64,000 nt of DNA from Warburgia ugandensis. Its lineage: Eukaryota > Streptophyta > Magnoliopsida > Canellales > Canellaceae. The notes under the pieces were generated by a model. That model saw only the letters and a list, made by a program, of their open reading frames with translations. It was not told where the DNA came from and did not search any database. The position numbers and the translations under genes were made by a program. Positions 1 to 10,285 of this stretch are shown here, piece by piece; the stretch's first letter is position 1, and each line of letters begins with the position of its first letter. The DNA is taken from NCBI GenBank assembly GCA_035236585.1, contig CP141136.1:25459426-25523425 (forward strand), in the 5' to 3' direction.

Positions 1-176
1 TCTAAGAAAGTTTGCCAATCTTCATGGGATTATCTATTTCATAATCATCAACATCCCTCACATGAGTTATCTTTGTAACTCATATTTAGGAAACCACCTC
101 ACTGCATGGATTGTATGTGACCTTTGAATTTGTTGGAATGGCTGTGATGGAGTAGACCCGGGCTCTGATACCAAAC
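1..176 (-). mobile_element. Internal edge of a large LTR retrotransposon with primer-binding site
   Basis: The stretch at 161-173 (ggctctgatacca) is the reverse complement of TGGTATCAGAGCC, the standard plant primer-binding site for initiator-Met tRNA. It lies 3 bases from a TG...CA repeat that begins at 177, so the element runs on the minus strand with its 5' LTR at 177-4238. Its internal region leaves the window at base 1. No gag or pol coding is visible in these 176 bases. Confidence 0.7.
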
Positions 177-3100
177 TGTGACACATCTGGATTTAACAAC
201 AATATAATAAAAATTTCTAAAAAAAGTCTGGATCCTTGTTTTAAAAACTTTGATTTTTAAAGTGACAAAAAAAAACTTAATTAAAAGCATTTCTTTCAAA
301 ATTCAGGGAGTCATAGAACCACAAAACTACTGATTTAACGGTGAAATGAAATACCATTTCTACAAAAAATCTAGCAGAGTCTCCTTTGTATTTTTGGACC
401 ATTGCAAATGATCAGTGCAATACAAAATAATCTACTAAACATAATATAAGACATGACATATAGGAGACTCAGTCTCCACACCTATCCACACAATCAATTA
501 CTAATTTCAATAAAATGTATACTCTAACAATGGATAAGAAAATCAAGCCATGACAAAAATACCTAGGGTCTCTCCATATAGCTATCACATCCAACATGAA
601 TTCATATTCTTACCTCGAGGTCACATTGCAATTTTAATTAAAGTACACTCCATACTCAAAACCCAAAGTGAGGTCCTGAACAAACCTTGTCATCTCAAAA
701 CATCCTCAATGCTTCATTGGAAAACTGCCATTACTTTTACCTACTTTATCAGCCCATCAATTTGTTGTCACTCTCTGTATCTGAGTCATTGCAAGCTATG
801 CTTGTGTAGGTGATTATACGAAATAAAATATGCAATAAACACTTGCGAAGAGTACCAATATAATGTCGAGTATCAATAGAGTAAACCATTTATAAGGCAA
901 ATGAAATCATCAGGCGTTCAGAATGTAAAGCTCATGAATCTTATAAATCTAAACGAAACAATCAGGATCAAAACATGCTTTTCATCTAAGGCAATGTAAT
1001 ATCAAAGCAAAACATCATGGCAGGCAAGGCATGATCAAAACATAGATGAGCATCCATCAAACACAATCAAAATCTGTGTCCACATTGAAATATATTGCAT
1101 GTCATGATAAAACAGGGCACCATACAAAAGCAAGCCCTAAGAGTGTTCCATGACACTTGATCATCGGTAATGAGTACTCATACCAACCTTGAGTTCCTCC
1201 CGTGCAGCCCGCATCAGCCCCCAGAGTCACTCACGGCCTAAGCCTGGCTTATCCCCGTTCACCTTACATATAAATACCATATGAGCATATAGAATAACAA
1301 TATGGGCTACTATGTTGCAGTGGCAACCACACAGGATCTAAACCACTAATGCTCCCTGTCGACACCTAAACGAGAGATTTTCTCCGTCCCCATGGGGAGG
1401 AACTGACCTATAGGGGGGACTACCCATGATATCACCACCTACGTACCTAGCACTGTACCACTCAAGGGCGGTGACTAATCATCATCGTCACAAAGTCAGA
1501 GGCTGGGTGGCCAACCCTATAACCCTCCTAGCATAGTACCCACTGGGTAGAAGCACACGTCATAAAGAAGTAAAACATGCTATAAATCATGAAAAACTCC
1601 TAAGTAAAATAAACCTCAATAGACTGAATCAAAATACATGATAAAACATAAATCATCACATGTGAAAACATGGATGATTATATAATCAAATGTCATGTGA
1701 TTAAAGTGAAGTAATAAACACATTTTAATAAACACAATAGAGCGTAAAACACCTGCCTCAAGAATTTCAGTAGAGAAGTCCTGAAATCAAGAAAAATTCT
1801 TGAAACGTAATCACCTACCTCAATAAATGTGGTACTCCAATCAGGCGCTTGCGCAATGTCACACTGTGTACTCTGATGTACTTGTCACATCATAAGTCAT
1901 CTATCACTTGGCATTCTCATATCTAAAAATAAACAAATTCAAGTGATAACTTCATTGATTTGGTCATTAATCTTGGATCAACGACCTAGATCGTCTGGTT
2001 AACCCTCTATCGGGTAAATCTTGTAATATATGTAAGTTTTTCTAACATCTAAATAAACATTTGTAGTATTTTATCATCAATTTATGTCATGATCCACTTA
2101 ATTTATGCCATTTATCCAATAAAGCGTCAGTTCCTACGTCTCGTGAGATTTGGAGACGATCCGACCGTTGGATCGCTCCATAACATTCATAATTGACATC
2201 CAATCATCAATTCTCACTATTTTTATAATAATCCTTCTAATTTCAATGTTTATTTAGTCATTAAAATATGTCTCTATAATTATACCTCGGTCTGGCGGTC
2301 AGATCGCTCTCTGATCAACCAACCCCAAGGTACTTGATCAAACCATGGTCAAGAATACTTTTCTTGACGATTTAATAAGATATGTTCTTCTACTCTCCTA
2401 GATCATCCCACATTCGATGTATGCAAACAGGTTCTAAGGCCTGACCATCCATTGATCAACTTGATCTAGGTCATCTAATGTTATTTGGTAATTTAACTAT
2501 TTAAAAGGTATTCAAATCTAGATTTTTAAGTCAAATTTAGGTCCGCATCGTCGGGACGATCGCAACGCTTCTTTCGGATTGCAATTTTGACTTCTGTAGC
2601 TCCACAAATCACATTTTTTTGTGAATGTACGACTTAGAAAGTTCAAAATAAATAAATAAATAAATAAAATGGATATTAAATCAGGCCGCACGTGATGTGC
2701 GTGCAGAGTGCACGAGCCGCTTGCGTGCGTATGCAGCTCACGTGTCTCCACGTGTCATTGCCCGAGCCTCCCCTACGTGCTCACGCCGCTCAACATTGCC
2801 ACCGTCATCGGAGATGATAATCGGACTCCAGTTGCCGTTGACAACCCCCTAGTGGTCCAAATGATGCAATTTTTGCACCGTTTTGCTCCATTTTCCACGT
2901 ACATTCCATTTTTAAGCTTCATTCAACAAATTCAATCACTTTCATGTGTTTTTTAATGATTTTTTCACGTTTCTAAAAATCTCTCAATTACTGTTTTTAG
3001 AGTTTTGGCATCCATAGCCTTCCAATCACCATGAAAATTCATGAGGTTATTCTTTGTTTCATCATGCCTAAGATGAATGGTTCAAATCATCCATCTAACG

Positions 3101-4238
3101 TTGTTTCATTAGTTTATTTGTACATCAACAGTAATGCATACATACTTATCAGAAAATGACAATCCATGCCATTTTTTTGGCATTACAAACGGTAAAACTA
3201 AATGGAAATAAGCTAAAAATGGTGAGGAAAAAAGAGAACGAGGGTCTACCTCAGTCAGGCCGGCCGAAGGAGAAGAATCTGTCGCACACGCATTAGATGG
3301 GTTCACTGCATTTGTTAGCGTTGTAGTTGCCAGTGTCAAGCATCCTTGTCGATGCACGAGAAATGGAGCAGAGAGTTATGGTGGAGAGAAAAACGAGATT
3401 GAATGTACGGCTCAGAAAGTTCAAAATAAATAAATAAATAAAATGGATATTAAATCAAGCCGCACGTGATGCGCGTGCAAAGTGCACGAGCCACTTGTGT
3501 GCGTATGCTGCTCGCTTGTCTCCGCGTGTCATTGCCCGAGCCTCCCCTACGTGCTCGCACCGCTCGACATCGCTGCCGTCGTCGGAGATGATAGTCGGAC
3601 TCCAGTTGCTGTCGACAACCCCCTAGTGGTCCAAATGATGCCATTTTTGCACCGTTTTGCTCCATTTTTCTCGTACATTCCATTTTTAAGCTTCATTCAA
3701 CAAATTCGATCATTTTCATGTGTTTTTTTAATGATTTTTTCACATTTCTAAAAATCTCTCAATTACTGTTTTTAAAGTTTTTTGACATCCATAGCCTTCC
3801 AAATACTATGAAAATTCATGGGGTTATTCTTTGTTGCATCATGCCTAAGATGAATGGTTCAAATCATCCATCTAACGTCGTTTCATTAGTTTATTTGTAC
3901 ATCAACAGTAATGCATACATACTTATCAGAAAACGACAATCCATGCCATTTTTTTAGCATTACAAACGGTAAAACTAAATGGAAATAAGCTAAAAATGGT
4001 GAGAAAAGAAGAGAACGAGGGTCTACCTCAATCAAGCTGGCCGAAGGAGAAGAATCCACACGCGTAAGATGGGTTCACTGCATTTGTTAGCGTTGTAGTT
4101 GCCAGTATCAAGCATCCTTGCCAGTATCAAGCATCCTCGTCGATGCACGGGAAATGGAGCAGAGAGTTATAGTGGAGAGAAAAACGAGATTGACATTAAT
4201 TGGGGGAAGGCTTAAATTTAAAGATAGCAAATATTACA
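177..4238 (-). repeat. Long 5' LTR (Tekay/Del-like gypsy by end sequence)
   Basis: The plus-strand start is TGTGACACAT next to the PBS, and the proposed end is ATATTACA at 4238. Blocks at 810-1960 and 2510-2625 match the solo LTR at 46855-47960 and 48010-48130, for example the shared 'ttgcagtggcaac' and the block with 'aggtccgc' and 'cgtc'. LTRs of about 3 kb that begin TGTAATAT and end near TGTTACA/TGTCACA recall chromovirus Tekay/Del elements, but no polymerase is present to confirm this. The left boundary is firm because of the PBS; the right one is inferred. The short ORFs inside are not genes. Confidence 0.6.
2623..4193. repeat. 778-bp tandem duplication inside the LTR
   Basis: Copy 1 (2623-3400) and copy 2 (3401-4193) align end to end. 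Both start gaatgtacg, then show an AAAT microsatellite, a G-box-rich stretch with CACGTG words, the same Phe-rich-looking segment, and finish gagagaaaaacgagattga. They differ by scattered substitutions and small indels, so the duplication is not very recent. It accounts for this LTR being about 1 kb longer than the related one at 46375-49389. Confidence 0.85.
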
Positions 4239-4527
4239 CTTTATGACCACGATTATAAACGCTCTAATACTAATTCTTGAATAATTGGCCAATATGTTCA
4301 AGATATGCAAAAATATAAAATATAAAATCAAATATAAAGTCACGGAAAATTATCATGATTTAGACGTATGTCTGCTCTATAAAATCAAAATCACCTTTTA
4401 TTTCACCAAAAAGGCAAAATACAAAACTACAGGTTTAAATCAGTCCCACAAACCTAAAATCTGATGTACGTCCTTCTCTACCAAACCCTTAAAGAAAAAC
4501 CTTGAAAATACAAATAAAGAGAAAACC

Positions 4528-4575
<48 letters not shown>

Positions 4576-4986
4576 CTGCACGCCTACCTTGAAACCTCGT
4601 AGAGCAAAGGAAACATTCCTTTTGTAAATTTCCTATTGGCCGAGAACGATCCCTCTAAGAGAAACTCTCACTGAAAGTAATCAACAAACGGGTGCCATCA
4701 TCTAATGGCATTGAGTGAAACATCTAGCCCAACAATTTTCATGAAGTTTTAGCCAGACGGATAAGATCTCATAAGACTAGATCAATTGCATCCGATGGTA
4801 GAAACACATCTTATTAGACAATCCACCTTCTGATTAGCCCAATGCAGGATTTCTACACAAAGAAATGGCACAGATCTTACAAAAGTAAGCTTCGTTAATT
4901 TGAATTACAACTATACAAAATAATTTTTCGGGGATCTTCGACCCCTCTATCTTCTTTTTCGTACAAAATTTCGAATTGGGGCACCT
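4239..4986. other. Intergenic, with (CT)n at 4530-4573
   Basis: The only recognisable structure is a 44-base CT microsatellite at 4530-4573. The final 120 bases before the next gene are AT-rich and match the downstream flanks of other type I copies (tacaaaat, then a short ccctc block), so they are probably its 3' untranslated region. Confidence 0.6.
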
Positions 4987-5271
4987 TCAATTGGGTCCCC
5001 AGCAGCTCAAATACATAGTCTTCCTCAGCGACTCCTCCGACTGCTTCAGTTTCTCCTCTCCGTTTCTTCTTTTCAACACCAAACTAGATGCAGGAGAAGA
5101 ATCAAGGGAACTGGAGACTCTCTTTGCTTGTACATAAGACCCAATACTCTTCTTTGCTTGCTGATGTAAACATCTAAGAGGGTAATTCCATCTTGCAAAG
5201 CCTTGATCTTTCAATGCCTCCACCCCTCCAACGCTGGCTGCAACAATCCACGCTTTGCTTGTTGAACTCAT
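4987..5271 (-). CDS. Wound-responsive family protein, type I (DUF3774-like), intact
   Basis: A single-exon gene encoding 94 residues. It starts MSSTSKAWIVAASVGG, continues with a conserved KDQGFARWNYPLR core (about residues 22-35), a basic Gln/Lys segment, a Ser-rich linker, and a Lys/Glu-rich stretch before the C-terminus RKTMYLSCWGPN. This matches the plant wound-responsive (DUF3774) family, whose Arabidopsis members such as At4g10270 have the same ends and about the same length; several are induced by wounding and low oxygen. The molecular function is unsettled. The start is the ATG opening the family's N-terminal motif. The N-terminal 20 residues could form a hydrophobic helix; no catalytic residues are visible. 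TATA and AAACC motifs lie 125-160 bases upstream. It is one of only two intact type I copies in the cluster. Confidence 0.9.
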   Translation of the reverse strand: MSSTSKAWIVAASVGGVEALKDQGFARWNYPLRCLHQQAKKSIGSYVQAKRVSSSLDSSPASSLVLKRRNGEEKLKQSEESLRKTMYLSCWGPN

Positions 5272-5392
5272 CTTTCTCGGCGAAACTAGATTTTCTGTTG
5301 AACTGGGTGTTGATGGGTAAGGATTTTGGGTTGCTAGAAATGATGTTTGTGAATCACTGAATGCTGATGAATGAAAGAATTAGTTTGGAAAG

Positions 5393-5432
5393 TTATATAT
5401 AGAAATGGAGGAAGACAGAAAAAACCAGCGGC
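5393..5432 (-). promoter_or_regulatory. TATA box and HRPE-like motif upstream of the 4987-5271 gene
   Basis: On the plus strand, ttatatata at 5393-5401 reads TATATATAA toward the gene, about 122 bases before the ATG, giving a plausible 5' UTR of 90-100 bases. At 5422-5432 the plus strand reads AAACCAGCGGC, an exact match to the published hypoxia-responsive promoter element consensus AAACCA(G/C)(G/C)(G/A)GC. It is about 20 bases upstream of the TATA box, in reverse orientation relative to the gene. A second related word, AAACCGGC, lies near 5461. Hypoxia control is inferred. Confidence 0.5.
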
Positions 5433-7046
5433 GGGTTTCTGCGCAGGTGTTTGTTTCACAGAAACCGGCTGTTTTGTCCCACAGATACCAGCGGGCCCTT
5501 TGTTTTGTTTTATCTCCATGAAGTGGTTTTGTCTTGGCTTGGTCGCTGGAGAGATAGGGAGGCTACGAATTGGTGATCCAAGCCGTTGATGTTCCACATC
5601 TTGGATACGTAACATCTAAGGCCAAGATTGAATTGTTTAAGACACTATTATTAGTTACTTTTAGTCCAAACAATTTGGTTAAGATTATCCAGTGGAGAAG
5701 AATTTTTGTACAGATGACAAACCTTAAGAGGTAGCTAGAAGATGAACGGTTTGGATCACCAAACTTGTAGACCTCGGATGTGCTTAAAGTAGCTGATCTC
5801 GACAAGCTTGGAGATGCTTGGGCCCACTCCTGATCCTTTTAAGAGTAGTAGGCCAGATTGGAGTCGGTCACAATTTTGACAGGGACCCCACGAGCCATTT
5901 GACATCCACAAAATGGATACAAACAGGATTATTTTGGATGTTCGTGAAATTTCGAGGGTCTTCGAGGTAATTGCAGAATGGTTGAATTGCAGTGGACTCT
6001 TTTCAGAGGAATCCACTGCCGGATTCCTGGAGCGGAATTGTATTTTAGTGTCCCATAGTTTTGATGAAACCACTTTGCGTGGGAGGCTGAAAGCAACAAA
6101 ATACAGAGAGCAGTGATGTACGCATTTGGACGAATGCTTGCCTTCGATGTTGAACACATCACTAAAGACTCTCTTGTTGGACAATTGGCAAGCATTGGAT
6201 TTGTCGGTGTTTGATCTGACCCGTTCAACTCATAGCTGCAGGACTTCAAGATAATTAGTTAGATGATTATAATATCATAAAAATCATAATTTTTGGAATA
6301 AATTTAGTGTATTTATATATATATATATATATATATAATTTAAACGTTTTTTTTTTTTTTTTACTGTAAAAAACGCAAATTTTCAAGTGCGATCATTCAA
6401 AGGCCAACTCTTTAAAATAGAATACGGATTGGTTAGTGCCAGAATTAAGATAAACCGGTCAGATCATTTAAGGGTGAGCTCTTCCTAGCTAGAATATGGG
6501 CTATGTTTTAATCTACTGCAACAACAGATACTGCTATTAGTGCGAGTTCTAGTTTACTTTTAGCTACTAATTTGAAAAGTTCAATAATTATGATTAAAAT
6601 ACTTTTTAACCCACAGAATTAATAGTTAAAAGCATTTTGAGAGAAATGGATGAAAAGTTTAATAATAATAATTAAAATACTTTGCAACTGAGAAAATGAA
6701 TAATTAGAAGTATTGAAGGAAAATTTTGGCAGTTAAAGTCAATAAGATGAATAAAGGCAAAGCATCGACGAAGGGACTCGGAGTCAGAGTCAGTCCCACT
6801 CTTAGTTTCCTTTTTATTCTTTATCCTTTTTAAGTTGATCTCAACATTGGTCAAACATTAGGAAGGGACTTACACACATTCTGAGTGTCTCTCAGAGCTT
6901 GTGTGGTAAAAATCTAGCATAAACAGAAAATTATTGGAAATAATCATGCCAAAAACTTATCATAAGCATATGTTATTAATCAATTTGTAACTGTACAAAA
7001 TTTTCTTTTTGAGGGATGTTGCATCCTGATTTCATTTGGGTTTCCC
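5433..7046. other. Intergenic region with no recognised gene
   Basis: This holds the distal promoter of the gene at 4987-5271, an unassigned moderate-complexity block at 5740-6250 with minus-strand ORFs of 106 and 142 codons that overlap in different frames and match no family I know, an (AT)n tract at 6314-6338 followed by poly-T, and AT-rich sequence. From about 6940 on, the sequence matches the 3' flank of other type I copies. No type II partner is visible for the gene at 4987-5271. Confidence 0.5.
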
Positions 7047-7334
7047 TCAGTTGGGTCCCCAACAGCTCAAATACATGACTTTCCTCAGCGAGTCTTCCGA
7101 CTGCTTTAGTTTCTCCTCTCCATTTCTTCTCTTTGAACACACCAAAGTAGACGCTGGAGAGGAATCAAGGGAGCAAAAGACTCTCTTTGATTGCACATAA
7201 GACCCAATACTTTTCTTTGCTTGTTGATGCAAGCTTCTCAGTGGGTAATTCCATCTGGCGAAGCCTTGATCCTTCATTGCCTCAACAGATGCAACACTGG
7301 CTGCAACAATCCACGCTTTGCTTGTTGAACTCAT
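7047..7334 (-). CDS. Wound-responsive family protein, type I (DUF3774-like), intact
   Basis: A single-exon gene of 95 residues, very close to the one at 4987-5271. It has the MSSTSKAWIVAASV start, GFARWNYPLRSLHQQAKKS core, Ser-rich middle with an SKRRNGEEKLKQSE basic/acidic block, and C-terminus KVMYLSCWGPN. The frame is open 58 codons further upstream to 7508, but the family start at 7334 follows a TATA-like box and a normal-length leader, so I chose it. It sits back to back with the type II gene at 8284, 949 bases away and transcribed the other way, so the two probably share a bidirectional promoter region. The function is likely stress-linked by family, with no known enzymatic activity. 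Confidence 0.9.
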   Translation of the reverse strand: MSSTSKAWIVAASVASVEAMKDQGFARWNYPLRSLHQQAKKSIGSYVQSKRVFCSLDSSPASTLVCSKRRNGEEKLKQSEDSLRKVMYLSCWGPN

Positions 7335-7456
7335 CTCTACTACAATGGGTTTTCTTCTAACTGTTGACAATTGAAAAGAAGCCGATTTTAGAGTGATGTT
7401 TGGCGAGAATTGGTTTGTGTGTGTTTGTTGACGAATGGAAGTAGAGCGGAAGAGAG

Positions 7457-7464
7457 TTATATGT
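7457..7464 (-). promoter_or_regulatory. TATA-like box of the 7047-7334 gene
   Basis: ttatatgt on the plus strand reads ACATATAA toward the gene, 123 bases before its ATG, the same spacing as in the 4987-5271 copy. About 50 bases further up is a paired GGTTTT...AAACC motif (near 7510-7525) that recurs in the other type I promoters. Confidence 0.5.
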
Positions 7465-8137
7465 AGAGGAAAGGCACAAAACTTAAGGCGTTTCTCTGTA
7501 AGAGCCAATGGTTTTGAGAAACCGGGTTCGTGTTGCTATCTTATGTGCAGGCAGGATTTTGGCTTTCTTTATTAAAGGTCAATTGGTCTTGTCAAGTGGT
7601 AAATGGAGAGCTAAAATGCCATGTGGGAGGCATGGAACAACAAAAATGCCACTGCATAATCAACCGTAAACCATCTTTATTTTAGCAAGCCAGCTGCATG
7701 ATTGCCCCATCTCAAGGAAGAAGATGTGCCATCGGATTGCAGCTAACCGCAATCGAATTTGGAGAAGTTGTATGCTAGATGAATGGTACTTGTTACAATT
7801 AAGAGCATGGGCTCCCAAGTAGATGGCTTACAATTTTTTCAGTTTCTATCTTCCAAATCAAAATCCGAGCATCCATAATACAAAAGTGCACAAGTTTTGA
7901 GGAGGCCCACCACTAAGCAACTAGCCCTCACTCGACCATCTATAAAACAAGTTGAGTACAGCTTGCAGGGTCCTTTAGGTAATTGTCCGAAGATCCCCTT
8001 GAGGTTACACTCCACCATGACCAGAGAAACTTGGAAGTTGGAACCTCTCCAAATGTTGCCGGTAGAATTCTCACTATCCAAAACCACTGCCACATTTCAG
8101 GGAGCAGAATTAGATTTTCTATTCCACTGGTTTCTCA

Positions 8138-8196
8138 AAACCACCGTATAGATAGCATAGGATTTTGTCGCCTTCTTAGCTACCTTCCCTATATAT
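8138..8196 (+). promoter_or_regulatory. Promoter of the type II gene: AAACCACC motif and TATA box
   Basis: GGTTTCTCAAAACCACCG at 8129-8146 contains AAACCACCG, differing from the hypoxia-responsive element only in its last two bases. TATATATT at 8190-8197 lies 88-94 bases before the ATG. The phrase 'tttctcaaaaccacc' is kept upstream of the type II pseudogenes at 22862 and 26700, so it is part of the duplicated unit. Confidence 0.5.
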
Positions 8197-8283
8197 TATC
8201 TTCGAAGCTCCATTTAGCGGGTATTATACTAACTCCCAATTAAGCTCGCATTCGGCACTGCAACTTCTTTGATTCTTCGAAAG

Positions 8284-8496
8284 ATGAGCAGTACAATTAT
8301 TTGCAGATCAGATTCAACTTTCAGAAGCACTCAGAAGAGCGTGTTACCGGAGTCCGGCAAGTCTAACAATTTGACGAGGATTCCGGCCGGTTTGGATGTG
8401 GGGAAGAGAAAGAAAGAAGAGGAGAAAAGGAGAAGGATGGAGGAGAAGGCCGAGAATGTTATGCACTTGATTTGTTGGGGACCCAACCGAGAGTAG
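8284..8496 (+). CDS. Short CWGPN-tail protein, type II relative of the wound-responsive family
   Basis: An intact single-exon ORF of 70 residues starting MSSTIICRSDSTFRS. It has a Ser/Asn-rich N-terminal half (about residues 1-35), then a strongly charged segment (KRKKEEEKRRRMEEKAEN, about 45-60) likely to be helical, and ends NVMHLICWGPNRE. Only the last block resembles type I (VMYLSCWGPN); the hydrophobic N-terminal motif and the RWNYPLR core are missing. I know no named family for it, but it is supported by three decayed paralogues (19333, 22862, 26700), each with the same neighbour arrangement. The ancestral stop appears to have been TGA right after Asn: here CGA GAG TAG adds Arg-Glu. The upstream in-frame ATG at 8269 is less likely because the pseudogenes align from 8284. 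Confidence 0.75.
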   Translation: MSSTIICRSDSTFRSTQKSVLPESGKSNNLTRIPAGLDVGKRKKEEEKRRRMEEKAENVMHLICWGPNRE

Positions 8497-9442
8497 AATG
8501 ATCATTTTGTTGTATTTTTCGTCGTTATATATAATTTGTGTCTTTGCCTAGTAACATAAGCCAAATGGCTGCGAAGATAGTTGTAGATCCCACTTGTTCT
8601 GTAAGCAAACGCATTATCAGGTCTTGCTTGACCTAGATGAGTCCTCCAACTTCTGTGACATTGATGATGAAAGCCATCTATTCCTGCGATGAATGCAAAA
8701 AAAGAAAAGAAAAAAAGAACTTCTAGGTCAAGCTTTCTTAGTCTCGACCTCTTTGCTTAAAGCAAGAACTACTAGGTTACAATCTTCAGATACAGTTTTG
8801 CCTCATGCTCATCCTTAGTAACTTTTACCTCGAAAAGTAGCTTACCATTAGATTAGAGCCTCACTAAATGATACGAACAACTATAACTTCAAATGGCTCC
8901 ACATTTTTAAGATCCGAATTGTTTGTGATATGACCTTTGTCTTAGATGGGTCATGATCCAAAGATCTCATCTATTAGATGATCTTAAGTCACTGCTTTTT
9001 AGTAAATTGGATGATGAAGCCTTGTATATCTATTTTACATATCAGGCAACTGTTATGCTTTCAAGGGCAATATTATGAATGATTGAGATCTTTAAAATCC
9101 AAACCCACTGAAGTTATAGCATCCCTTAGTGAAGGGCTCATGAGAAAAACAAGAGACTCGTATTCCACTATTAATTGTAGCCCAGTGATCCATCTAAGTC
9201 TCGTCTAGATTTTGCCATGCGAAGCTAAACACTTAACTTACAAATAGAATGTCCAGTCTGCAGATGGTTTAGCTCATGATGGTCTAGAAAATCGACGGCC
9301 TTGGTTTGTTAAAGCTTGATTATTAAGTCTGTAAATGGTTCACGTCACGATGGTCTGCAGGAAGAGGAATGCTTCAATAGGTTGTCAGCTGATGGTAAGG
9401 TACTTCATGCATCCATCCTGAGAACTCTAAAGAGATAGCATA

Positions 9443-9500
<58 letters not shown>

Positions 9501-9611
9501 GTGGCACAAACGTCACATAAATGTTTTCTTAAACAAATTACAGCTATACAGTTTGTAGGGATATCTTATCCCTGGTTCTCTCGGTTCTTCCAAAATCCAT
9601 CTGGGTTTTCT
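8497..9611. other. Intergenic, with a 55-base (AT)n tract
   Basis: No gene is recognised. There is a poly-A-rich imperfect tract near 8697-8716, a long (AT)n microsatellite at 9445-9499, and from about 9520 the 3' flank of the next type I pseudogene (ttacagctatacag, then ctggttctctc), which matches 24865-24910. Confidence 0.55.
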
Positions 9612-9902
9612 TTAATTGGGTCCCCAACAGCTCAGATTCATGACTTTCCCCAACGACTCTTCCGACTGCTTAAGTTTCTCCTCTGCCATTTCTTCTCTTT
9701 GAAGCTGCCTAAGTAGATGCTGGGAAGGAATCCAAAGAGCGAGAGAGTCACTTTGCTTGCACGTTAGACCCCATAATCTTCTTTGCTTGTTGATGTAAAC
9801 ATTTCAGAGAGTAATTCCATTTGGCAGAGCCTTTTTATCTTTCAGTGTCTCCACTGCTCCAACACTGGCTGCCACAATCCACTATTTGTTTGTTGAAGTC
9901 AT
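9612..9902 (-). pseudogene. Type I wound-responsive pseudogene (nonsense at codon 7)
   Basis: The copy aligns along its whole length to the intact type I genes, but the seventh codon, Ala in intact copies, is TAG (MTSTNK then stop then WIVAASVGAVE). Downstream frame is also disturbed after the KDQ core, although the C-terminal codons for CWGPN with TAA stop are present in altered form. The TATA position (near 10028-10034) has changed to gttgtattta, so the promoter is decayed too. An Au SINE inserted further upstream (10129-10285). Confidence 0.85.
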
Positions 9903-10128
9903 CCCTGATTGTAACTTGTTCTTCTGATTGTTGCCGATATTTGAAAATAAGGGAATTTTGGAGTCAAACCTTGGTGAGAATTGGTTGGTGTTTGTTGATA
10001 AATGGAAGCAGAGCTGAAGGAAGTTGTATTTAGAGGGAAGGTACAAAAACGAAGGCGTTTCTCTGTACCAGCCAATAGTTTTGAGCAACGGATTTTTGTT
10101 CCAACATATATATTACCAGCGGAGTTTT

Positions 10129-10285
10129 GGCGCAACAGTAAAGTTGTTGTTGTGTGACCTTAAAGTCACGGGTTCAAAGTGTGAAAATAGCCTCTTGCAA
10201 AATACAAGGTGAGGTTCTGAACTATTAACCCTTGTGATCCTCCCCTTCCCCAGACCTCGCATATCGTACACCAAGACTGCCCCTT
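10129..10285 (+). mobile_element. Au-type SINE
   Basis: A tRNA-derived SINE. It begins ggcgcaacagtaaagttgttg (A-box region), has a B box in 'cacgggttcaaag', then 'cctcttgcaaaatacaagg', 'acccttgtgatcc' and ends with 'ccccagacctcgcat...gactgcccctt', the diagnostic order of the Au SINE family found across angiosperms. There is no coding capacity. It lies about 230 bases upstream of the type I pseudogene at 9612-9902. Confidence 0.75.

Noticed and set aside
3482-3957. Two similar ORFs repeated at 2708 and 3482 as a duplicated gene
   Set aside because: They lie in the tandemly duplicated part of an LTR and the first copy is interrupted at different points; duplication of non-coding DNA explains the similarity.
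5756-6249. Two minus-strand ORFs (142 and 106 codons)
   Set aside because: They overlap each other in different frames with no recognisable domain.
7335-7508. N-terminal extension of the 7047-7334 gene (58 extra codons)
   Set aside because: It would begin before or at the TATA box position and is not shared with the other type I copies, all of which align from MSSTSKAW.
10129-10285. Functional tRNA gene
   Set aside because: Only A- and B-box-like words with the Au SINE body; no cloverleaf can be drawn.
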